Shown in pieces: positions 25,541-34,470 of a stretch of DNA of 64,000 bases (position 1 is the first letter of the stretch; the number at the start of each line of letters is the position of its first letter). The translations under genes were made by a program, and so were the position numbers. Source of the DNA: Sphingomonas cannabina (lineage in GTDB: Bacteria; Pseudomonadota; Alphaproteobacteria; Sphingomonadales; Sphingomonadaceae); NCBI RefSeq assembly GCF_021391395.1, contig NZ_CP090059.1, positions 4,322,172 through 4,386,171 on the forward strand, given 5' to 3'. Under the pieces are notes generated by a model. It searched no databases. It worked only from the letters and a program-made list of their open reading frames with translations, and was not told where the DNA came from.

Positions 25541-26665
25541 TCAGCGCAACGCGGCCAGCACTTCGGCCGCCGCCCGCCGAGGCGCCGCGCCGCTGGCGTC
25601 GCCCAGCACCTCCGCAGCGAAGGCGCGCTGCACCGCCGCGTAGCGCTCATGCTCGCGAGGGGCCCGTTCGAGCGCGGCTGCCAACGCGTCGATATCGTCG
25701 ACGACGTCGCCCGCCTGCCACATGTCGTAGACGCTATCGCCCTGCCACGCGACGCCATGCGCGTTGAGGAAGACGCACGGCCGCGGCCGCATCAGGAACT
25801 CCACGACCTGGCTCGACGTATCGCCGAGATAGATGTCGGCCGCCGCGGTGTAGCTGCCGTCGACCATCGCGAAGCTGTCGAGGTCGCAATGCACGTCGCC
25901 CCGTCCTGCCAGCTCGGCGCAGAGCGTCCGCACCTCCGGGGCGCGCTCGACCAGCCGCTGGTGCGGCGCGAAGATCAGGTTGTAGCGGCCCGACGCGATC
26001 ACCCGGCGCACCACCTCCTCGCCCCACCGCCACCAGGACGATCGGTGCTGCTGCCAGTGCGGCGTGTAGAGCAGCACCGGCCGCGGCTCGGCGAAGCGGA
26101 GGTCCGCGGCTTGGGCGTGGCGGAAGCCCGCCTTCATGTAGCCGAGCGCGAGGATACGGTCGGCATCGACGCCGAAGCTCGCCAGCGTGGCACGCTCGCG
26201 CTCGGAGGCGACGAAGGTCAGCCAGGCCGACTTGCGGCGGCGGTCGGAATAGGCGGACATCGATCCCGCCCCGTGCAGCGTCTTGATGAAGCGGGTCCGG
26301 AGCGGCAGCAGCGTCGGCAGCCACAGGCTGGTCTGCTCGGCGCACACCGCCACCGGCGTCCGGGCCAGCGCCGGCGCGAGGCGGGCGAGCGTCAGAAGCT
26401 TGGGCGGGAGCGGCGGATTGCGCCCGTCGTCATAGCCGTGAAGCGTGCGAAACCCCGGCGCGCGGCGCAGGCGAACTCCGGTCGTCCCCATCTCGGCCAG
26501 CCAGCGGCCGAGCAGCTCCTCATGGACCGAAGTCGCAATCCATGCGTCGATCGGCAGCTCCGGCGCAGCGCGCGCCAGCTCCTCCAGGATGGGATAGAGG
26601 TGCGGGATCAGCAGCGTCTCGCCGAGGAACAGGAACGCGACCTCGGCCTTTCCCGGGGCCTTCAC
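25541..26665 (-). CDS. TagB/TagF-like CDP-glycerol (polyol-phosphate) transferase family protein
   Basis: 374 residues from a GTG at 26665 (GTGA overlap with the NTP-transferase gene). The GT-B-like CDP-glycerol glycerophosphotransferase features are present: KTLHGAGSMSAYSD, VLLYTPHWQQHRSS and DIYLGDTSSQVVEFLMRP. The family moves glycerol-phosphate or other polyol-phosphates from CDP-donors to membrane-bound acceptors, best known from teichoic acids. In this Gram-negative setting it may decorate a capsule, an O-antigen or a glycolipid. Confidence 0.75.
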   Translation of the reverse strand: MKAPGKAEVAFLFLGETLLIPHLYPILEELARAAPELPIDAWIATSVHEELLGRWLAEMGTTGVRLRRAPGFRTLHGYDDGRNPPLPPKLLTLARLAPALARTPVAVCAEQTSLWLPTLLPLRTRFIKTLHGAGSMSAYSDRRRKSAWLTFVASERERATLASFGVDADRILALGYMKAGFRHAQAADLRFAEPRPVLLYTPHWQQHRSSWWRWGEEVVRRVIASGRYNLIFAPHQRLVERAPEVRTLCAELAGRGDVHCDLDSFAMVDGSYTAAADIYLGDTSSQVVEFLMRPRPCVFLNAHGVAWQGDSVYDMWQAGDVVDDIDALAAALERAPREHERYAAVQRAFAAEVLGDASGAAPRRAAAEVLAALR

Positions 26666-27375
26666 TGGCCGCCCCGCCCGCTCCATCCGGCGATGTCCTC
26701 GGGCCGGTCGATCTCCTGCCACAGCGCGCGGTCCGTCTCGATTGCGCCGACGCCGACGGTCTGGGCAAGCCGGGCGACCACCGCATGATGGTAGGAATTG
26801 AGCCCTCCGGGGGCAGCGATCACCCGCTCCAGCGCGTCCGGATAGGCATCGCCGCCCGCCGACAGGATCACCCCCAGCGAGCGGTGCGTCGCGACATCCG
26901 GCGGCAGGTCCTTGGCCACCGCGCAGATCTCGCCGTTCGCGACCGTCACCAGCATGTCGTCGAGCGCCGGCTCGCCGAGCCGCTCGACCAACAGGTTGAC
27001 GCCGCTCGCGGTGCGGGCGACCGCATCGGCGATCAGCGGCGGATCGAACACCGTGTCGCCGTTCATCAGGCAGAAGGGCTCGCGAAGATGCTCGCGCGCC
27101 ATCCACACGCTGCCGATGCTGCTCGCCACCGACCAGAAGGGGTTGAACACGAACTCGACCGGCAGCGGTGGCGGCGTGCGCTGGAGGTGCGCGATGATCT
27201 GCCGATAGCGATAGCCGCCGACGATCACCGCCTTGGTCAGGCCGGCCACCGCCAGCGCCTCGAGCTGGCGGTCGAGGATGCTCCGCCCCTCGACCTCGAT
27301 CAGGCATTTCGGCATCTCCTGCGTGAGCGGCAGCAGGCGGGAGCCGATGCCGGCACTCAGGATCACGCCAATCAT
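26662..27375 (-). CDS. Sugar/polyol-phosphate nucleotidyltransferase (LicC-like)
   Basis: 237 residues. The NTP-binding motif ILSAGIGSRLLPLTQEMPKC, the acceptor-side FNPFWSVASSIGSVW and the metal site LMNGDTVF fit cytidylyltransferases of the LicC and inositol-1-phosphate CTP-transferase type. It probably makes the CDP-polyol used by the next two gene products. It is first in the operon; the 116-bp gap to the divergent HAD gene must hold both promoters. Confidence 0.85.
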   Translation of the reverse strand: MIGVILSAGIGSRLLPLTQEMPKCLIEVEGRSILDRQLEALAVAGLTKAVIVGGYRYRQIIAHLQRTPPPLPVEFVFNPFWSVASSIGSVWMAREHLREPFCLMNGDTVFDPPLIADAVARTASGVNLLVERLGEPALDDMLVTVANGEICAVAKDLPPDVATHRSLGVILSAGGDAYPDALERVIAAPGGLNSYHHAVVARLAQTVGVGAIETDRALWQEIDRPEDIAGWSGRGGQ

Positions 27376-27491
27376 GGCCGCCCAGATAGCGCGGCCCGGC
27401 GCGTTCGCCAGTATATTTTCTGCTGCCGAACCATGGTGCGCGGGATTCGGAGGAGCTAGGGCGAAGCTTCATCCTGCCCGGGGGAACTGCA

Positions 27492-28178
27492 TTGGACAGC
27501 GCGACGGAGAGCGGGAACAAGCTCTCGATCTTCGACCTCGACCGCACGCTGACGCGGCTGCCGACCTATTCGCCCTATCTGCTGCACGCCGCCCGCACGG
27601 TGGCGCCGTGGCGCCTGCTGCTGGTGCCGGCCGCGGCGGCGGCGACGGCGGCGTACAAGGCCGGGCTGATCGACCGCAAGCGCACCAAGGAGCTGATGCA
27701 CCAGCTGCTGCTCGGTCCACGCTTGAGCGCCGAGGCGCACGAGCGCGCGACCGCGCCGTTCCTGGCGCGGCTCCTCGCCGGCGGATTCCGCCCCGCCGCG
27801 CTCGAGCAGCTCGCCGCCGACCGCGCCGAGGGCCGCCGCCTGATCCTCGCCACCGCCGCGCCCGACCATTATGCGCACCGCATCGCCGAGAGCCTCGGCA
27901 TGGAGGCGGCGCTCGCCACCAAAGTGCGCCGCGAAGGTGACCAGCTCACCCACAGGATCGACGGCGACAATTATCGTGGCGTCGCCAAGCTGCAGGCGAT
28001 CGAGGCGTGGATCGCCGAGCAGTCGCTCGATCGCGACCAGCTCCATGTCCGCTTCTATTCGGACAATCTGACCGACGTCCCCACCTTTGAGTGGGCGGAC
28101 GAGGCGATCGCGGTCAATCCTGGGGCAAAGCTGCGCCGGATCGCACGCGAGCGGGGCTGGCGGACGGTCGCATGGTGA
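27492..28178 (+). CDS. HAD-IB family phosphatase (PgpC/SerB-like)
   Basis: 228 residues from a TTG at 27492 after GGGGGAA; no ATG lies before the catalytic motif. Motif I is IFDLDRTLTRLP (nucleophile Asp), motif II ILATAAPDHYA, and motif III/IV YSDNLTDVPTFEWAD. Subfamily IB includes phosphoserine phosphatase and PgpC, which dephosphorylates phosphatidylglycerophosphate. A hydrophobic stretch near 35-60 hints at membrane association, as in PgpC. Its place beside a CDP-alcohol phosphatidyltransferase favours a lipid or polyol phosphate substrate. Its 3' end overlaps the convergent membrane-protein gene by 65 bp. Confidence 0.8.
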   Translation: MDSATESGNKLSIFDLDRTLTRLPTYSPYLLHAARTVAPWRLLLVPAAAAATAAYKAGLIDRKRTKELMHQLLLGPRLSAEAHERATAPFLARLLAGGFRPAALEQLAADRAEGRRLILATAAPDHYAHRIAESLGMEAALATKVRREGDQLTHRIDGDNYRGVAKLQAIEAWIAEQSLDRDQLHVRFYSDNLTDVPTFEWADEAIAVNPGAKLRRIARERGWRTVAW

Positions 28179-29601
28179 GGATCGCGAGGCCGACGGCCGC
28201 CAGCGCCGCGACGACCCACCACGCCGCATAGCCGGACCAGACGCTCCACCCCAGCCATTCGCTCGGCAGCGTGCGGAGCTGGCCGCCGAGGAACCGCTCG
28301 CGGATCACGTCGCTCCACAAGGGGAAGGGTTCGCGCCCGCCCGACATGATCTCCGCCGAGGCGATGATGCTGTTGAGCGCGACCGAGCCGGCCAGCACCG
28401 CCAGCAGCAGCGCCTTCGACCAGCTGCGCGCCATGCCCCAGAGCGGCGCGAGACCGAGCGCCAGCAGACCGATCATCGGCACCACATGGCGCGGCCCGGT
28501 CGAGTTGCCGCCGTCCCAATAGACGTAGGACGCATTGTAGAGGACCGTTAGCAGCGCCACCGCCAGCGCCAGCACGCCGATGTCGCGCATGCTCCGCCGC
28601 CGGAGCATCAGCGTGCAGCCGATCACGGCGGGAACGAGGATCGGCGCCACCCACACCAGCCCGCGCCGATCGCCGACGAGGATTTCGAACAGCGCCGCCG
28701 GCTTCGGATAAGTGAGGCCGAACAGGCCCTGCTGCATCCCCTCGAACCCGACCACGCCCTGATAGCCGAGGCGGAACGGGGTGTGGAACGCGAACAGATT
28801 GTAGCCGACGAGCACGAGAAGCGCGGCGCCTCCGCCCGCCATGGCAGCAATAATGAGACCGGCCGGAAAGCCATAGCGCCGCAGCCGCCACAAGGCCCAC
28901 AGCCCGATCGCCACGCCGCCGATCGCCGCCGCATGGTCGATCACCACCGCCCAGCCGAGCGCCAGCCCGGCCAGCAGCGCGAGTTTGGTCGACGGCCGCT
29001 CACCGTAGCTTCCGCGCCACACCGCCCAGGCCGCCACGACATAAAGCGCCGCCACCGGCGCATGGCCGAACAGGGTCGTCGACCACCCCCAGATCGGCGT
29101 GCCGAGCGCGAATCCGATCGCCGCGAACACCCCCGCCGCCGCGCTCCCGCCGAGCACGCGCCCCCAGTCGAACAGCGCCAGCGCGGCCAGCGCCGTCAGC
29201 AGCGCGACGCTGGTGGCGACCGCCAGCCGCAGTCGCAGCCGCAGGAACCGCTCGAACCCGACATCGTAGAGCTGAAGGCGCAGGTCATGCGCCTGCTGCC
29301 CGGTCGCGGCGTCGGCGAAGGCCACCGCCGGCAACGCCATCAGCGTCATCCCCGGCGCCTTGTCGAGGTAGAAATGATCGCCGAACCGCGCCTTGTCGAT
29401 CGTCAGCGCCTGATATTCGTCGATGGTGGCATCGCCCTGCTCGACGATCGACAACGCCGCGAACAGCCGCGTCGCATGGTTAGGGTTCCACTCCCACGAT
29501 CCGAACCAGACGCACGAGAGCCACACGAGCGCGAACAACAGCGCCGCGGTGACGCGCAGGCGAGCACGATCGCCGCCCCCTATCGATGCCGCGGTCTCCA
29601 T
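28114..29601 (-). CDS. Polytopic membrane protein, GT-C glycosyltransferase-like
   Basis: 495 residues with about eleven membrane helices. A short N-terminal tail leads to ALLFALVWLSCVWFGSW, then a long first loop (NPNHATRLFAALSIVEQGDA, YLDKAPGMTLMALP) that resembles the acidic first periplasmic loop of ArnT/PMT-type (GT39-like) enzymes, which use polyprenyl-phosphate sugars. No closer family is recognised. Placement beside flippase and polyol genes supports envelope glycan work. It is convergent with the HAD gene. Confidence 0.6.
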   Translation of the reverse strand: METAASIGGGDRARLRVTAALLFALVWLSCVWFGSWEWNPNHATRLFAALSIVEQGDATIDEYQALTIDKARFGDHFYLDKAPGMTLMALPAVAFADAATGQQAHDLRLQLYDVGFERFLRLRLRLAVATSVALLTALAALALFDWGRVLGGSAAAGVFAAIGFALGTPIWGWSTTLFGHAPVAALYVVAAWAVWRGSYGERPSTKLALLAGLALGWAVVIDHAAAIGGVAIGLWALWRLRRYGFPAGLIIAAMAGGGAALLVLVGYNLFAFHTPFRLGYQGVVGFEGMQQGLFGLTYPKPAALFEILVGDRRGLVWVAPILVPAVIGCTLMLRRRSMRDIGVLALAVALLTVLYNASYVYWDGGNSTGPRHVVPMIGLLALGLAPLWGMARSWSKALLLAVLAGSVALNSIIASAEIMSGGREPFPLWSDVIRERFLGGQLRTLPSEWLGWSVWSGYAAWWVVAALAAVGLAILTMRPSASPARVRSGAALPQD

Positions 29602-29637
29602 CCCCCCTCTAGGACATCACGGCATGGGGGGCTTCGA

Positions 29638-30033
29638 TCAGCGATCGGTATAGGCGCTGTCGGCCTGCGCCTTGGCGCGGCGCTCCTGACGAGCCCGCGT
29701 CGCTCCCGTCACGAAGCAGCCGGTCTGGCCGCCCGGGCCGACCGTCGAGCAACTGCCCGTGCCCGTCGCGCCGGTCGCGAGCACGTCGTCGACCTTGGTC
29801 GACCAGGCCTGGTACTCCGGCTTGATCTCGGGCTCGCGCAGCTCCTTGGGCACGCGGAACTGCTCGCCGGCGTCGCGGCGCTGGCACACGACGATCTCCT
29901 GCCCGTCCTTGTTGGTCGGACATTTCTGGTCGCCGTAGAGGATGACCACGCCGTTGACCGGCGCGTCCTGCGCGAACGCGGGAACGGCGGCGAACAGGCC
30001 GATCACGGGCAACAGCAGCTTCATCGCAGCCAT
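29638..30033 (-). CDS. Hypothetical exported protein with Cys pairs
   Basis: 131 residues from the ATG at 30033, 9 nt after GAGGA; an ATG three codons later is also possible. Signal peptide [20 protein letters not shown]. The mature part has [19 protein letters not shown] and a later [15 protein letters not shown], i.e. four cysteines able to form two disulfides. It resembles small periplasmic proteins widespread in sphingomonads without known function. It follows coq7 by 4 bp on the same strand and may share its transcript, which also carries dsbB. Confidence 0.7.
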   Translation of the reverse strand: MAAMKLLLPVIGLFAAVPAFAQDAPVNGVVILYGDQKCPTNKDGQEIVVCQRRDAGEQFRVPKELREPEIKPEYQAWSTKVDDVLATGATGTGSCSTVGPGGQTGCFVTGATRARQERRAKAQADSAYTDR

Positions 30034-30037
30034 AGTC

Positions 30038-30589
30038 TCAAATCCTCTTCGCCACGGCAATCGCCGCCCGGCAGCCCAGCCTGATCAGGCCACTCATCAC
30101 CGGATAGGCCGGCGCCATCTCCGCCCCGCTGGCGAGCGCGGTGTCGCGGTGCTCGATCTCCTCGTCGCGGAAGCGCGCGACCGCCTCGGAGAGTTCCGGA
30201 TCGCTGTCGCCGAGCTCGTCGAGCTGCTGCTGGTAGTGGCGGTCGATCTCGGTCTCGACCGCGACGGTGCAGGCCATCGCCGCCTCCGGCCCGATCGCCG
30301 CGGTGACCGCGCCCAGCGCGAAGCCGGCGACGTTCCAGAACGGCTGGAGCGCGGTCGGCCGCACCCCGCGCCTGGCGATCAGCGCGTCGAAGAAGGCGCG
30401 GTGGCGCTCCTCCTGCCCCGCCATCGCCGCGATCTTGCGCGCGGCGGGCGTGCGGTCGCCCATCACCGCGAGCTGGCCCTGGTAGATGCGGGTCGCGCCA
30501 TATTCGCCGGCCTGATCGACGCGGATCATCGACGCGACGTCGCTGCGCCGGTCGCCGGGAAGGGCTCGTCCTGTCACCGCCTGCTCCAT
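30038..30589 (-). CDS. coq7: Demethoxyubiquinone hydroxylase Coq7
   Basis: 183 residues from the ATG at 30589. The di-iron ligands of the COQ7/CAT5 family are visible: [18 protein letters not shown] (Glu), [10 protein letters not shown] (E-x2-H), VETEIDRHY and [11 protein letters not shown] (second E-x2-H). It hydroxylates demethoxyubiquinone in the penultimate part of ubiquinone synthesis at the inner membrane. It overlaps dsbB by 16 bp, which joins quinone synthesis with a quinone-using oxidase in one operon. Confidence 0.93.
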   Translation of the reverse strand: MEQAVTGRALPGDRRSDVASMIRVDQAGEYGATRIYQGQLAVMGDRTPAARKIAAMAGQEERHRAFFDALIARRGVRPTALQPFWNVAGFALGAVTAAIGPEAAMACTVAVETEIDRHYQQQLDELGDSDPELSEAVARFRDEEIEHRDTALASGAEMAPAYPVMSGLIRLGCRAAIAVAKRI

Positions 30590-31050
30590 GCCAGCGCCCA
30601 GATGGCGATCGCACCGGCGATTGAGAAGATGGCATTGTACCCGGCGAGCGAAATTCCGAACAACGTCCATTGCGCGACGTCGCAGCGGATCACCGGCGCG
30701 TTCATGATCGCGTCGAGCGTCGCCTGGATGTCGCCGTTCGAATGGATCGTCGACGTGCAGGCGGTGATGCCCTGCCACCAGTGATATTCGACGCCGGCGT
30801 GGAACACGCCAATCAGGCCGCTGATCGCGATCGCAATGCCGGCGAGCGTCACCAGGAACCGGCGCAGCGGAACCGGCGCCGGGAAGGCGATCAGCGCGAG
30901 CGGGATCGCCGCCATATGCGGCCAGCGCTGCCACCAGCACATCTCGCACGGCACCAGCTTGCCGAGCAGCTCCGATCCGAACGCGCCGGCGAGCAGCGCC
31001 GCCGAGACGAGCAGCGCCAGCAGATTGGCGGTGACCAGCTTCGAGCGCAT
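30574..31050 (-). CDS. dsbB: Disulfide bond formation protein DsbB
   Basis: 158 residues, four membrane helices. The quinone-linked pair is in PCEMCWWQRWPH (Cys35, Cys38 region) and the second periplasmic pair in ITACTSTIHS and PVIRCDV. DsbB reoxidises DsbA and passes electrons to ubiquinone. It is 11 bp downstream of ctpA and overlaps coq7. Confidence 0.9.
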   Translation of the reverse strand: MRSKLVTANLLALLVSAALLAGAFGSELLGKLVPCEMCWWQRWPHMAAIPLALIAFPAPVPLRRFLVTLAGIAIAISGLIGVFHAGVEYHWWQGITACTSTIHSNGDIQATLDAIMNAPVIRCDVAQWTLFGISLAGYNAIFSIAGAIAIWALAWSRR

Positions 31051-31061
31051 GGAGGAACCGA

Positions 31062-32408
31062 TCAGCGCCTGCGCGGCGCCACCGCCGCCACCTTCTGCGG
31101 CGCGACGGTCGACAGGCGCGCGATCGTCTTCACGGCATAGTCGAGCTGGAAGTCCTTGACCCCCTTCTTCTCCAACGCCTCGGCCGTGGCGGCGAAGCGG
31201 GGATCCTCGACGGTGTCCTCCTCGAGGACCTTGTTGTCGACCTTGGCCTCGTTGATCAGGTGCCGGCGCAGGTCCGCCTCGCGGAACACCGGCCGCGTCT
31301 TGTAGTCGGCGTCACTGAGCTGCGGCACGGTGATGTCGGGCTCGATCCCGCCCTCCTGCACCGACCGGCCCGAGGGGGTGTAGTAGCGCGCCGTGGTCAG
31401 CCGCAGCGCCGAATTGGCCGACAGCGGCAGCAGCGTCTGCACCGATCCCTTGCCGAAGCTGCGCTCGCCCATCACCAGCGCGCGGTGATGGTCCTGCAGC
31501 GCGCCCGCCACGATCTCCGAGGCGGAGGCGGTGCCCGAATCGGTGAGCACGATCACCGGCAGGCCGCGGGCGAGGTCGCCGGGCTTGGCGTAATAGCGCT
31601 CGATGTCGGTCTTCTCGCGGCCGCGCTGGGAGACGATCTCGCCATGGTCGAGGAAGGCGTCGCTGACCTCGATCGCTTGGGTCAGCAGGCCGCCGCCGTT
31701 GTCGCGCAGGTCGACGATATAGCCGGTCGGGGCATGGCCGAGCGACTTCTCGATCGACATGATCGCCGCCCGAGTGTCGGCGCCGGTGTTGGCGGAGAAG
31801 GTGTTGATGTTGATGACGCCGACGCCGTCCTTCACTTCCCACTTCACCGGCTTCTGGATGATGCGCTCGCGCACCAGCGTGAAGTCGAGCGGCTTGTCGC
31901 GGCCGGGGCGGACGACGGTGATCGACACCTTGGTGCCGGGCTCGCCGCGCATCCCCTCGATCGCCTCGTCGAGGGTCTGGCCGTAGATGAGCTGGCCGTT
32001 GATGTGGGTGATATAGTCACCCGCCTTGATCCCGGCGCGCCAGGCGGGGGTATCCTCGGTCGGCGCGATCACCTTGACCGCGCCGTCCTCCGACGTGACG
32101 GTGAGGCCGAGGCCGCCGTAATTGCCCTCGGTCTGGATCTTCATGTTGTCGAAGTCGAGCGCGTCGACATAGCTCGAATGCGGATCGAGCGCGGCGAGCA
32201 TCCCCTGGATCGCGCCCTTGACCAGGGTCTTGTCGTCGACCTTGTCGACGTAGTCGGCCTTCACGCGATTGTAGATGTCCATGAACACGTCGAGCTCGCG
32301 ATAGGCGCCGGTATCGACCTCCGCCATGGCGGCAGTGGTGACGGGAACCAGCGCGAGCGTGCCGACGATCGCGGAAGCGCGGAGAAGAGAGCTAAGCATA
32401 CGGGCCAT
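31062..32408 (-). CDS. ctpA: Carboxyl-terminal processing protease, S41 family
   Basis: 448 residues. Signal peptide (SAIVGTLALVPVTTAAMA), PDZ domain (about 85-165; VTSEDGAVKVIAPTEDTPAW), and S41 catalytic domain with the nucleophile in TDSGTASASEIVAGAL and the general-base Lys in RSFGKGSVQTL. Periplasmic CtpA enzymes trim peptidoglycan hydrolases and other envelope proteins. Directly upstream lies an EnvC-type activator of amidases, so the pair belongs to cell-wall remodelling. Confidence 0.93.
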   Translation of the reverse strand: MARMLSSLLRASAIVGTLALVPVTTAAMAEVDTGAYRELDVFMDIYNRVKADYVDKVDDKTLVKGAIQGMLAALDPHSSYVDALDFDNMKIQTEGNYGGLGLTVTSEDGAVKVIAPTEDTPAWRAGIKAGDYITHINGQLIYGQTLDEAIEGMRGEPGTKVSITVVRPGRDKPLDFTLVRERIIQKPVKWEVKDGVGVININTFSANTGADTRAAIMSIEKSLGHAPTGYIVDLRDNGGGLLTQAIEVSDAFLDHGEIVSQRGREKTDIERYYAKPGDLARGLPVIVLTDSGTASASEIVAGALQDHHRALVMGERSFGKGSVQTLLPLSANSALRLTTARYYTPSGRSVQEGGIEPDITVPQLSDADYKTRPVFREADLRRHLINEAKVDNKVLEEDTVEDPRFAATAEALEKKGVKDFQLDYAVKTIARLSTVAPQKVAAVAPRRR

Positions 32409-32497
32409 CGGGCATCAGTCCTGCGGAGTTATTCTCAGGCTAGCGGTTTTGGAAGGGCCACGCAAAGCTTTGCTCTGTCGGATCGCGCCTGACCGTG

Positions 32498-33643
32498 TCA
32501 GCTGATCAGCTGGGCGAGATCGACCGGCGTTCCCTTGCGGCGCAGCTCGACCGAGATGCGCGCGTCGCCCGCGCCCGCGCGGCCGAGCGGAGCGCCCTGC
32601 GCGACTCGATCGCCGCGCTTGACGGCGACGGCGGCAAGCCCGGTGATCGCGCTGGTCCAGCCGTTGCCGTGATCGATGATCACGACGGTCCGGTAATCGC
32701 GGAAGCGGCGGGCGAACAGCACCTGGCCGGCGGCCGGTGCGGCGACCGCGGCGCCGGGCACGACGGCCAGCGTCAGGCCGCGCGAGCGCACGCCCGCGCT
32801 CGAGAGCTCGCCAAGTCCTTCGACCACGCGGCCGGCGGCGGGCAGCCGATAGGGCGGCACCGCGAAACGCGCCGGCGCCTGTGATTCCCCCGCCTTGGCC
32901 GGGCGCGGCAGCGGGCCCGGCAGGGCGGCGAGCGCGGCGGCGGTCTCGGCCGCGGTGCCCGATTCCTCGATCTGATCGACCAGATCGCGCGCCCGCTCGC
33001 CGAGCGCGATCGCGCGGTCGCTCTCGAACATCGCGCTGCGATCGAGGTTGCGGCTCCTCAGGCGATGCTCTCCCTCCATGCGCACCAGCGCCAGCCGCTC
33101 GGAGCGGAGGCTGGCGTGACCGTCGCGCAAGGTGGCGGCGGCGAGCGCGGCATTGGCGCGCAGCTTGCGGGAACGGGCGATCTCGGCGCGGACCGCCTCG
33201 GTGCGCTGGCGGACGACCGGCACCATCGTGCCGAGCACCGCGCGGACATGGACGATGTCGCTCATCGATCCGGGCTGGACCAGCGCCACCGCGGCCGGGC
33301 GCCGGGCCAGCGACTGCAGCGCCGCGACCAGCCGCTCGATCGGCGCCTGGCGCTCGGCGAGACGCTTGCGCTGCTCCGTGATCAGGCCGTCGACCAGCGT
33401 GACGCGAGCCCGTGCCGCGACGATCTTCGCCTCGGCCGCCTTGATCCGCTCGGCGACGGCGGCTTCCTGGGCGCGCGCCTTGGCCGCCTCGTCCCGCTCG
33501 GTCGCGGCCGCGCGTTCGAGCGCGCGTGACCGCGCCTCAGCGGCGGCGGCTTCGGCATTGGCCGCCTTGAGCTCCGCGCGCCGGTCGGGCGGCGCCGGGG
33601 CGGCGGCAACCAGCGCGAGCGGGAGCAGGACGAGCCGCCGCAC
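32498..33643 (-). CDS. EnvC-like murein hydrolase activator (degenerate M23/LytM)
   Basis: 381 residues. Signal (LVLLPLALVAAAPA), long coiled coil (about 20-240, heavy in Ala/Glu/Arg) and C-terminal LytM domain (about 280-378). VVIIDHGNGWTSAITGL keeps the fold, but the HxH zinc motif is replaced by ISVELRRKGTP, as expected of EnvC/NlpD-type activators that stimulate amidases without catalysis. It lies 89 bp upstream of ctpA and just after rlmH on the same strand. Confidence 0.88.
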   Translation of the reverse strand: MRRLVLLPLALVAAAPAPPDRRAELKAANAEAAAAEARSRALERAAATERDEAAKARAQEAAVAERIKAAEAKIVAARARVTLVDGLITEQRKRLAERQAPIERLVAALQSLARRPAAVALVQPGSMSDIVHVRAVLGTMVPVVRQRTEAVRAEIARSRKLRANAALAAATLRDGHASLRSERLALVRMEGEHRLRSRNLDRSAMFESDRAIALGERARDLVDQIEESGTAAETAAALAALPGPLPRPAKAGESQAPARFAVPPYRLPAAGRVVEGLGELSSAGVRSRGLTLAVVPGAAVAAPAAGQVLFARRFRDYRTVVIIDHGNGWTSAITGLAAVAVKRGDRVAQGAPLGRAGAGDARISVELRRKGTPVDLAQLIS

Positions 33644-33645
33644 CG

Positions 33646-34065
33646 TCAGCCCTCGCGATGATAGGGATGGCCGGCGAGGATGCTGGTTGCGCGGAACAGC
33701 TGCTCCGCGAGCATCGCCCGCGCCATCAGATGCGGCCAGGTGAGCCGGCCGAACGACAGGAGCAGGTCAGCACGGGCGCGCTCGGCATCGTCGAAGCCGT
33801 CGGCGGCGCCGATCATGAAGCGCGTCTCCCTCACCCCATCGTCGCGCCAGCGGCCGAGCCGCTCGGCGAATGCCTTCGATCCCATCAGCTCGCCGGTCTC
33901 GTCGAGCATGACGATCCTCGCCCCGTCCGCCGCCGGCACCCTGCCGCCCTTATCGGGCAGCTCGGTCACCTTCGTCGGCCAGGCGATACGCGCGAGATAG
34001 CGCTCGACGAGCTCAGCCTCGGGGCCGCGGCCGATGCGGCCCCGCGCGACGATGTGCAGCAGCAA
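33646..34065 (-). CDS. rlmH: 23S rRNA (pseudouridine1915-N3)-methyltransferase RlmH
   Basis: 139 residues, SPOUT methyltransferase. LLHIVARGRIGRGPEAELVE at the N-terminus, VMLDETGELMGSKAFAERL and the knot-forming FMIGAADGFDD with late YHREG C-terminus are typical of RlmH. It methylates pseudouridine 1915 in helix 69 of assembled 70S ribosomes. It follows rsfS by 7 bp, the usual order in alphaproteobacteria. Confidence 0.95.
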   Translation of the reverse strand: MLLHIVARGRIGRGPEAELVERYLARIAWPTKVTELPDKGGRVPAADGARIVMLDETGELMGSKAFAERLGRWRDDGVRETRFMIGAADGFDDAERARADLLLSFGRLTWPHLMARAMLAEQLFRATSILAGHPYHREG

Positions 34066-34072
34066 TGCGGCG

Positions 34073-34456
34073 TCAGTTGACCGACGGCGGAGCGTCGCCG
34101 AACGCCCACATCCGCTCGAGATTGTAGAAGCTGCGCACCTCGGGGCGGAACAGGTGGACGATGACGTCGCCCGCGTCGATCAGCACCCAATCGGCGTTGG
34201 GCAGCCCCTCGACGCGCGCGGAGCGGCCGAACTCGGCCTTGATCTTCTCGGCGAGCTTGTTCGCCATCGACGCGACCTGACGGGTCGAGCGCCCGGAGGC
34301 GACGACCATATGGTCGGCGATGCTGCTCTTGCCCGCGAGCGGGATCGAGACGGTGTCGACCGCCTGATCGTCGTCGAGGCTCGCCAGCACGAGCCGATGG
34401 AGCGCCTCGACGCTGTCGGCATCGGGCGAACGCTGGACTTGGGGGTTGGTGGCCAA
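34073..34456 (-). CDS. rsfS: Ribosomal silencing factor RsfS
   Basis: 127 residues from a TTG at 34456, chosen because AGGAG lies 5 nt upstream; the open frame extends to 34654 without family similarity and overlaps nadD. The DUF143 core is SSIADHMVVASGRSTRQVAS, LPNADWVLIDAGDVIVHLF and RSFYNLERMW. RsfS binds uL14 and blocks subunit joining during starvation. It lies between nadD and rlmH. Confidence 0.93.
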   Translation of the reverse strand: MATNPQVQRSPDADSVEALHRLVLASLDDDQAVDTVSIPLAGKSSIADHMVVASGRSTRQVASMANKLAEKIKAEFGRSARVEGLPNADWVLIDAGDVIVHLFRPEVRSFYNLERMWAFGDAPPSVN

Positions 34457-34470
34457 GGGAACTCCTGGGG

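Noticed and set aside
19408..27375. Large plus-strand open frames antisense to the lipid cluster
   Set aside because: Typical high-GC shadow frames: low-complexity composition, no domains, and real genes on the other strand cover them.
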